DNA of 62,000 nt. It comes from Nymphaea colorata. Taxonomy: Eukaryota > Streptophyta > Magnoliopsida > Nymphaeales > Nymphaeaceae. Shown here piece after piece: positions 54,946-62,000 of the stretch. The translations under genes and the position numbers were made by a program. The DNA is taken from positions 415,001 through 477,000 of the forward strand of contig NC_037468.1 of NCBI RefSeq assembly GCF_008831285.2, in the 5' to 3' direction. Within the stretch, counting starts at the first letter, position 1. Each line of letters starts with the position of its first letter. The notes under the pieces are model-generated. The model had not been told where the DNA came from, did no database searches, and worked only from the letters and a program-made list of their open reading frames with translations.

Positions 54946-57900
54946 TCAGGACTCTCTGGAAAGGTCAGGACTAATGAGAATGATTGAGGAATGATTATGG
55001 AAGGACAGGACCCTTTTGAAAGGTCAGGACTCTGAAAGGTCAGGACTAATGAGAATGATTGAGGAAAAGTCAGAACTCACCTTATCAAAAAGGTCAAGAC
55101 TGTCTTTCAAAGTCAGGACTAACCTGACCAAAAAGATCAAGACTGTCTTGAAAGATCAGAACTTCTTCTTCTTAAAAGGACAGGACCCTTTTGAAAGGTC
55201 AGGACTCATGACAATTGTATGCCATTAGTACTCACTTGACAACAAAATGCCATTAGTACTCACTTGACAAACAAATGCCATTAGTACTCACTTGACAAAC
55301 AAATGCCATTAGTACTCACTTGACAAACAAATGCCATTTTCCATCAACAATGAGTACTCACCTTATCAAAAAGGTCAAGACTGTATTTCAAAGTCAGGAC
55401 TGACCTTATCAAAAAGGTCAAGACTGTCTTTCAAAGTCAGGACTAACCTTACCAAAAAGGTCAAGACTGTCTTGAAAGGTCAGGACTGATTCTTCTTGAA
55501 AGGTCAAGACTGTCTTGAAAGGTCAGGACTGATTATGGAAGGACAGGACCAATTGCAATTGTATGCCATTAGTACTCACCTGACCATACAAGACTCATTT
55601 GTATGTCATCAGTACTCACCTTATCAAAAAGGTCAAGACTGTCTTTCAAAGTCAGGACTGACCTTACCAAAAAGATCAAGACTATCTGATCAGGACTGAT
55701 TCTTCTGGTCAAGACTGTATTTCACAGTCAGGACTGACCTTACCAAAAAGATCAAGACTGTCTTGAAAGGTCAGGACTTTTGATGGAAGGACAGGACCAA
55801 TTGCAATTGTATGCCATTAGTACTCACCTGACCAAAAATGGAAAGGTCAAGACTGTCTTGAAAGGTCAGGACTCATTCTTCTTGAAAGGTCAGGACTGAT
55901 TATGGAAGGACAGGACCAATTGCAATTGTATGCCATTAGTACTCACCTTATCAAAAAGGTCAAGACTGTCTTTCACAGTCAGGACTGACCTTATCAAAAA
56001 GGTCAAGACTGTCTTTCAAAGTCAGGACTAACCTTACCAAAAAGGTCAAGACTGTCTTGAAAGGTCAGGACTGATTCTTCTGGTCAAGACTGTCTTGAAA
56101 GGTCAGGACTGATTCTTCTTGAAAGGTCAAGACTCTGAAAGGTCAGGACTAATGAGAATGATTGAGGAAAAGTCAGAACTCACCTTACCATACAAGACTC
56201 ATTTGTATGTCATCAGTACTCACCTTATCAAAAAGGTCAAGACTGTCTTTCAAAGTCAGGACTAACCTTACCAAAAAGATCAAGACTATCTGATCAGGAC
56301 TGATTCTTCTGGTCAAGACTGTATTTCAAAGTCAGGACTGACCTTACCAAAAAGATCAAGACTGTCTTGAAAGGTCAGGACTGATTCTTCTTGAAAGGTG
56401 AAGACTGTTTTGAAAGGTCAAGACTCATTTGTATGTCATCAGTACTCACCTTATCAAAAAGGTCAAGACTGTCTTTCAAAGTCAGGACTAACCTTACCAA
56501 AAAGATCAAGACTATCTGATCAGGACTGATTCTTCTGGTCAAGACTGTATTTCACAGTCAGGACTGACCTGACCAAAAAGGTCAAGACTGTCTTGAAAGG
56601 TCAGGACTGATTTTTCTTGAAAGGTCAAGACTGTCTTGAAATCAGTACTGACCTTTTTTGAAAGATCAAGACTATCTTGAAAGATCAGGACTGATTCTTC
56701 TTGAAAGGTCAATACTGTATTTACAGGTCAGGACTGACCTTACCAAAAAGGTCAAGACTGTCTTGAAAGGTCAGGACTGATTCTTATTGAAAGGTCAAGA
56801 CTGTCTTGAAAGGTCAGGACTGATTATGGAAGGACAGGACCAATTGCAATTGTATGCCATTAGTACTCACCTGACCATACAAGACTCATTTGTATGTCAT
56901 CAGTACTCACCTTATCAAAAAGGTCAAGACTGTCTTTCAAAGTCAGGACTAACCTTACCAAAAAGATCAAGACTATCTGATCAGGACTGATTCTTCTGGT
57001 CAATACTGTATTTCACAGTCAGGACTGACCTTACCAAAAAGATCAAGACTGTCTTGAAAGGTCAGGACTTTTGATGGAAGGACAGGACCAATTGCAATTG
57101 TATGCCATTAGTACTCACCTGACCAAAAATGGAAAGGTCAAGACTGTCTTGAAAGGTCAGGACTCATTCTTCTTGAAAGGTCAGGACTGTCTGGAAAGGT
57201 CAAGACTCATTTGTATGTCATCAGTACTCACCATACCAAAAAGGTCAGGACTCACCTGACCATACAAGACTCATTTGTATGTCATCAGTACTCACCTTAT
57301 CAAAAAGGTCAAGACTGTCTTTCACAGTCAGGACTAACCTTACCAAAAAGATCAAGACTATCTGATCAGGACTGATTCTTCTGGTCAATACTGTATTTCA
57401 CAGTCAGGACTGACCTTACCAAAAAGGTCAAGACTGTCTTGAAAGGTCAGGACTGATTCTTCTTGAAAGGTCAGGACTCATTCTTCTTGAAAGGTCAGGA
57501 CTCATTGCAATTCAATGCCATTAGTACTCACTTGACAAACAAATGCCATTAGTACTCACTTGACAAACAAATGCCATTAGTACTCACTTGACAAACAAAT
57601 GCCATTAGTACTCACTGTACAAACAAATGCCATTAGTGCTCACCATACCAACATGAGTACTCACCATACCAAAACAGGTGAGGACTCATTATGGACAGGA
57701 CTACTTTCCGGTCAAGACTCATTTGTATGTCATCAGTACTCACCTTATCAAAAAGGTCAATACTGTATTTCACAGTCAGGACTGACCTTACCAAAAAGAT
57801 CAAGACTATCTTGAAAGATCAGGACTGATTCTTCTGGTCAATACTGTCTTTCACAGTCAGGACTGACCTTATCAAAAAGGTCAAGACTGTCTTTCAAAGT

Positions 57901-59060
57901 CAGGACTAACCTTACCAAAAAGGTCAAGACTGTCTTGAAAGGTCAGGACTGATTCTTCTTGAAAGGTCAAGACTGTCTTGAAAGGTCAGGACTGATTTTT
58001 CTTGAAAGGTCAAGACTGTCTTGAAATCAGTACTGACCTTTTTTGAAAGATCAAGACTATCTTGAAAGATCAGGACTGATTCTTCTGGTCAAGACTGTAT
58101 TTCAAGGTCAGGACTGACCTTACCAAAAAGGTCAAGACTGTCTTGAAAGGTCAGGACTGATTCTTCTGGTCAAGACTGTCTTGAAAGGTCAGGACTGATT
58201 ATGGAAGGACAGGACCAATTGCAATTGTATGCCATTAGTACTCACCTGACCATACAAGACTCATTTGTATGTCATCAGTACTCACCTTATCAAAAAGGTC
58301 AAGACTGTCTTTCAAAGTCAGGACTAACCTTACCAAAAAGATCAAGACTATCTGATCAGGACTGATTCTTCTGGTCAAGACTGTCTTTCACAGTCAGGAC
58401 TGACCTTACCAAAAAGATCAAGACTGTCTTGAAAGGTCAGGACTTTTGATGGAAGGACAGGACCAATTGCAATTGTATGCCATTAGTACTCACCTGACCA
58501 AAAATGGAAAGGTCAAGACTGTCTTGAAAGGTCAGGACTCATTCTTCTTGAAAGGTCAGGACTGATTATGGAAGGACAGGACCAATTGCAATTGTATGCC
58601 ATTAGTACTCACCTTATCAAAAAGGTCAAGACTGTCTTTCACAGTCAGGACTGACCTTACCAAAAAGGTCAAGACTGTCTTGAAAGGTCAGGACTGATTC
58701 TTCTGGAAAGGTCAAGACTGTCTTGAAAGGTCAGGACTGATTCTTCTGGAAAGGTCAAGACTCTGAAAGGTCAGGACTAATGAGAATGATTGAGGAATGA
58801 CCATCAAGACTCATTTGTATGTCATCAGTACTCACCATACCAAAAGGATGAAGACTAATTGCAATTGTATGCCATGAGTACTCACTGTACAAACAAATGC
58901 CATGAGTACTCACTGTACAAACAAATGCCATTAGTGCTCACCATACCAACATGAGTACTCACTATACCAAAAAGATGCCATTTTCCATACAACAAATTGT
59001 ATGCCATTAGTGCTGACCATACAACCAATTGTATGCCATTAGTGTGTCATTGAAGAGAAA
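54946..59060 (+). repeat. F2 self-complementary repeat array I inside the rpl2 intron
   Basis: About 4.1 kb of F2 modules, antisense to rpl2. It includes the GAACTTCTTCTTCTT long module (55150), 28-bp AGTACT units (55230-55330, 57515-57610), and three higher-order copies about 1.3 kb apart (55773, 57063, 58437). It ends with the Cys/Met-type open frames seen in other arrays, which are only repeat translations. The segment 58140-58800 is nearly identical to 37560-38215. Confidence 0.95.
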
Positions 59061-59888
59061 GACAATTCAAATTTCTCCTTCCTTGATGATGATGTCCTGA
59101 CACTATCAGAGTGATCTGAATCAGCCTCAAAGATCGACTTTGGTGTAGGGCGGCTAGGCATTAGGAATGAAGGGTCCTCATATAGCACTACGAAACCAAG
59201 AAGCAAAGCATGAGAAAGCTCGACAAGTCGCTTATAGAAGTGTCATGCCGACTACCACTGTCAGGGGGGGGAGCGAAGCTTAGCGAGCTTTATAAGGCCG
59301 ACCACTACATCAGCCTAGCGGTCATCGGCTTTCCAAGCTTCGAGCTTCCCGTTGCTAAGCCAAGGTCCCAGGTCTCCGAGTCAGCCCGCGCTTTTTCGAA
59401 GAATCCTGCACCCATGGGCATACGGCCTGGCAGGCCTTCCCTTTCCGCCGGAGCTTCATGGGCGTTGCCCCGTTCCCCAATCAGATGTTTGGATGTGAGC
59501 TATACTCCGCGAGGAGCCACACGGGCGTATGGCCTTGCCTTGCCATTTGACCTCTCTTCTCGTGTGACTAGGAATGCTCGGTGAAAACCTCTCCATTGTC
59601 ACCGCCTGGCCTCTCTTGCTACCACGGTAGCACCTAGTGTGGTCAGCACCAATCGTGTTCGGGCAACGAAGCTTACACTCATTCACATTGGTTCATCCTG
59701 CAATGCCCCGGGCCTTTTGCTCTTCTAACGTCAAAAAGGGTGGCCGGCCATTCGTCAAGGCCCAGGAATCAGCTGGGCATCTCAGCGGCGGGATTGGATA
59801 CCCGCATCCGATCGAAGTTCAATTTTCTTGCCCCCCAAGGAGGTGGGTCGCTTCGCGAAAAACATTGCTTAGGACCAACGGGTCACAC

Positions 59889-60878
59889 GACAGGTACACG
59901 ATCGACTTTGCACGCTCCATCCTTCGGCCCTTCGCCTATCGGTTTGGCAGGCAAGCTACCGAAGTGACTAGCTTCTACCGTAAGCAAAGCTTTGTAGAAG
60001 CTTCTAGAGGCATGATGGTAGGAAGGCCGACCACTACATAAAGCGTAAGCAAGCACTTTGCTTGGGAGCAAGCTACCTTGATCCGCCTTCGGCTTCGATT
60101 CGTTATGCTCAGCAGCTCCAACAAGCCCTAAAGTGTCTTGCCGCCGAGAACTCTGCCAAGAAAGCGCTGCTTTACGTTTGATCCTATGCGCCCAGAGAAC
60201 GCTATGCGTTCTCCACTTTCGGACCTCGAAAAGAGAGAACGTGTTTTTTCCTCTCAAGATCTCTCTCATTCGCGGAGCGAAGAAAGCGGGCTTTGCCCCA
60301 GCTACCGCTATCCTTGGGAAACCAAAAGAGCTACCGAAGGAAAGGGAAGTTGCAGTCTCTCCCTTGGCCTTTGGAGAGGAGAGGGCAGAGAAGAAAACGT
60401 CCTTCCTTTTTTTGCTTCCAGCGCTGACTTGGCTCTTCGACCAAGGAGGCATGATGGGTGGAAGGCCGACCAAACCATCAGCCTCCATCCGTTCAGGATA
60501 GAAGCAAGCTACCTTTCTTTGATCCACTTTCCCGGGCAGGGAAGAGAACGAAAAAAGGCCGCAGATGGTGGCCGTGGTCAGTTCGAGGATCTGACGCGGC
60601 GGAGCTTTCTCTTCTATCGTGTTGCATCTCCTCTTTCGGCGTAGCAGCACCCCCTCGATCCATCGTACTAGAGCGATCCGAGAAGAGCGATTAGGGTCAT
60701 ATTCGATCCTTTCTACAATGCCCATAGACGAAGTGCTTCGTTTCAGATCAATTCTTCGCAGCAATCGCTTCGATCCACCCCCTCGGTGAAAAACCGTCAT
60801 TCGCCCAGAGGAATTCCTCCCAGCGGACTTCCCTTTACTCAAAGTGAATTGTCTCAGTGCTCTCCCGCTTTGTCTCAT
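59889..60878 (-). CDS. rpl2: mitochondrial ribosomal protein L2, exon 1
   Basis: N-terminal part of uL2. The frame reads MRQSGRALRQFTLSKGKSAG, then HRGGGSKRLLRRIDLKRSTS, MGIVERIEYDPNRSSRIALV, GLFSFSSLPGKVDQRKVACF, FGFPRIAVAGAKPAFFAPRM and GEGPKDGACKVDRVPV. ATG at 60878 matches the usual plant start; an in-frame ATG at 60902 would add eight residues. Exon 1 plus exon 2 gives about 550 residues. An extra segment of about 36 residues near residues 275-310 lies between KADQGS and LPAKPIGEGP, which are adjacent in other plants as I recall them. The exon ends at the GTGTGA intron start. Confidence 0.93.
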
Positions 60879-60902
60879 TTTGTATCTCGTCCGAATTAGC
60901 AT

Positions 60903-61423
60903 TAGCTACCGTCCCTCTATTCTCCTCCTTCTTCTCAAAGATCAGATCGTCGTTGGTTCATCACATGACATGAATCATACACACGTCATCCGGGCGGGCA
61001 GCCTCTGGTCCGGTAGGGCGGGCGGTCGCCTTGACAAGTAGCACCTGGGTAGGCACATGTGTTAAGCATCACGCTTTTTTTGAGTGGTTTGGATTTTGTG
61101 AACCTTCTAAAGCTTCGGTTTGATGGCTACAAAGAACTCGGATTATGCTATGCTCCTCAGAGGGCTCAACAAGCTATGGAATTGCTCTGCTCCTCAGCGA
61201 CTCACTCACGCATAGCTGCTATCTAGGATCCGCAATTCTTGGCCCTGACATTACACTCCTCTCAAAAAGCTATTGCTCGTACTAGCAAGAGCTAATAGAA
61301 AAAGCAAAGCGTTTAGCCAGCCGCTGCTATCTCTTCCTATATAGCTTCCAACCAAAGAGCCCAAAGCGAAAGGCCTATCCATTCCTATAGAGCAACCTCC
61401 GCGCCTATCTATCTATATAGACC
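60903..61423. other. region upstream of rpl2, no recognised gene
   Basis: Probable 5' untranslated and promoter region of the ribosomal-protein cluster. The phrase CACATGTGTTAAGCAT near 61057-61072 resembles the complement of the rrn18 segment ATGCTTAACACATG seen at 18706, over about 14 nt. No clear promoter core was identified. Confidence 0.4.
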
Positions 61424-61715
61424 GTGAGAGAGCTCAACAAAAGAGCCCTACGCTATTGTCCTATAGAGCTTCCACCCTCCCTTCCCTATGCTAAATCAAA
61501 GGAGCTACTAGAAAAGCTCAGGCCTGATGGAGGAAGGAAGGCTGATAGAGCAACCAAAAAGCCCTATGCTCAAGCAAAGAAGCTACTAGCAACGGCAGCT
61601 TTTTCAATTAGCAAGAAAAGGCCCCTACCTACTTCTGCCTCAATGAGATTGTTTTTTCCTGAGAGAGCTTCTGCTTCCGTCCTACGCTCAAGCAAAGGAA
61701 GGAGTAGCCTTTGAT
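61424..61715. other. low-complexity GCAAAG/GAGCT-rich spacer
   Basis: A 96-codon plus frame arises from repeated AAGCAAAGNAGCTACTAG-like phrases (61492, 61571, 61690). No recognised product, and probably repeat-derived. Confidence 0.4.
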
Positions 61716-61717
61716 TT

Positions 61718-61860
61718 AGCTGTAGCAGCTTTCAAGCTGAAGCTTTGCTTTTGGTTGAGCTGTAGCTTTGGATGGAAAGCCTGTGCCTGTAGCAGCTTTC
61801 AAGCTTTGCTTTTGGTTGAGCTGTAGCTGATTTGGATGGAAAGCCTGTAGCAGCTTGGAG
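61718..61860. repeat. imperfect tandem repeat, unit about 65-70 bp
   Basis: TAGCAGCTTTCAAGCT, GCTTTGCTTTTGGTTGAGC, TGTAGCT and TTTGGATGGAAAGCCTGT recur in order about two and a half times, with small indels. The two overlapping minus frames that read FPSK and QLNQKQ-like repeats are translations of it. Confidence 0.9.
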
Positions 61861-62000
61861 CACTCGATGGAACTCACACAGGGAGCTGTCTGACCCAACG
61901 GCGTTACAGGAAGGACGTCGACATTGGCCCATTAGGAGAGACGGCGGCAGTTGAAAGAGCTGCTCGAAAGGGGTCATGTAAGGCCCAGTACATCCTCTTT
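61861..62000. other. window end, unassigned
   Basis: No gene or repeat recognised. Confidence 0.4.

Larger units (their letters stand above)
52956..59888 (-). other. rpl2: rpl2 group II intron, about 6.9 kb, invaded by repeats
   Basis: The intron opens with GTGTGACCCG at 59888 (minus) and ends GGTCAAC at 52956. Domain V lies at 52993-53022, starting GAGCCGTACGAGG and ending CGTACGGTTC, followed by a domain VI-like stem. The two ends look normal. The interior holds F1 clusters (53325-53600, 53715-53780, 54850-54910), F3 repeats (53790-54260) and the 4.1-kb F2 array. Without that array the intron would be about 2.8 kb. Splicing in cis is assumed from colinearity. Confidence 0.88.

Overview
The window is plant mitochondrial DNA, almost certainly from an angiosperm. 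It carries split nad1 exons that need trans-splicing, the colinear block rpl2-rps19-rps3-rpl16 with group II introns in rpl2 and rps3, an intact rps2, and a plastid-type trnQ-UUG. It also holds scraps of plastid trnS, mitochondrial rrn18 and nuclear LINE and Ty3/gypsy retroelements. Many codons look unedited (C where U is expected). Intact rps2, rps19 and intron-containing rpl2 together point to an early-diverging angiosperm or a monocot/magnoliid rather than a core eudicot. The extreme repeat content recalls what has been reported for the water lily Nymphaea colorata, but that is inference from memory and not a database match.

All identified protein genes lie on the minus strand. From right to left they are rpl2 exon 1 (about 59.9-60.9 kb), a hugely enlarged rpl2 intron (53.0-59.9 kb), rpl2 exon 2, rps19, rps3 exon 1, the rps3 intron, rps3 exon 2 and the overlapping rpl16 (to 47.4 kb). 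Further left come nad1 exon 1 (24.3-24.7 kb), rps2 (17.9-18.5 kb) and nad1 exons 2 and 3 (13.4-15.4 kb). On the plus strand there is trnQ (34.27-34.34 kb) and a plastid trnS 5' remnant (21.61 kb).

The dominant feature is not genic. About 26-27 kb (over 40 percent) consists of arrays of short, mutually related, self-complementary modules (family F2; core dyad TCAAGACTGTCTTGA, plus CAATTGCAATTG and a 28-bp tandem unit containing AGTACT). They occupy about 1.0-2.95, 9.3-12.65, 16.3-17.9, 26.7-27.7, 28.2-31.6, 31.9-32.9, 35.4-45.5 and 54.9-59.1 kb, in both orientations. Most block edges carry a second hairpin family (F1; arms such as AAAGCACTCGCAAAGC and GAGCAAAGCCCTCTT, often with TGACG runs) and a conserved edge module of about 50 bp. 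One block sits inside the rpl2 intron. A third short-repeat family (F3) occurs in introns, and a 19-nt piece of it lies inside the coding sequence of rps19. The rest (about 3.1-9.2, 18.8-24, 24.9-26.7, 45.7-47.3 and 61-62 kb) is intergenic DNA with no gene I recognise, apart from the retroelement remnants.

The genes serve two systems: respiratory complex I (nad1, assembled from pieces by group II intron splicing) and the mitoribosome (uL2, uS19, uS3, uL16 and uS2 homologues, plus a glutamine tRNA). The order rpl2-rps19-rps3-rpl16 is a relic of the bacterial S10/spc operon and is probably co-transcribed. The most unusual observation is the spread of composite hairpin-repeat blocks through spacers and an intron, with short repeat-like insertions also in rps19 and rpl2 exons.
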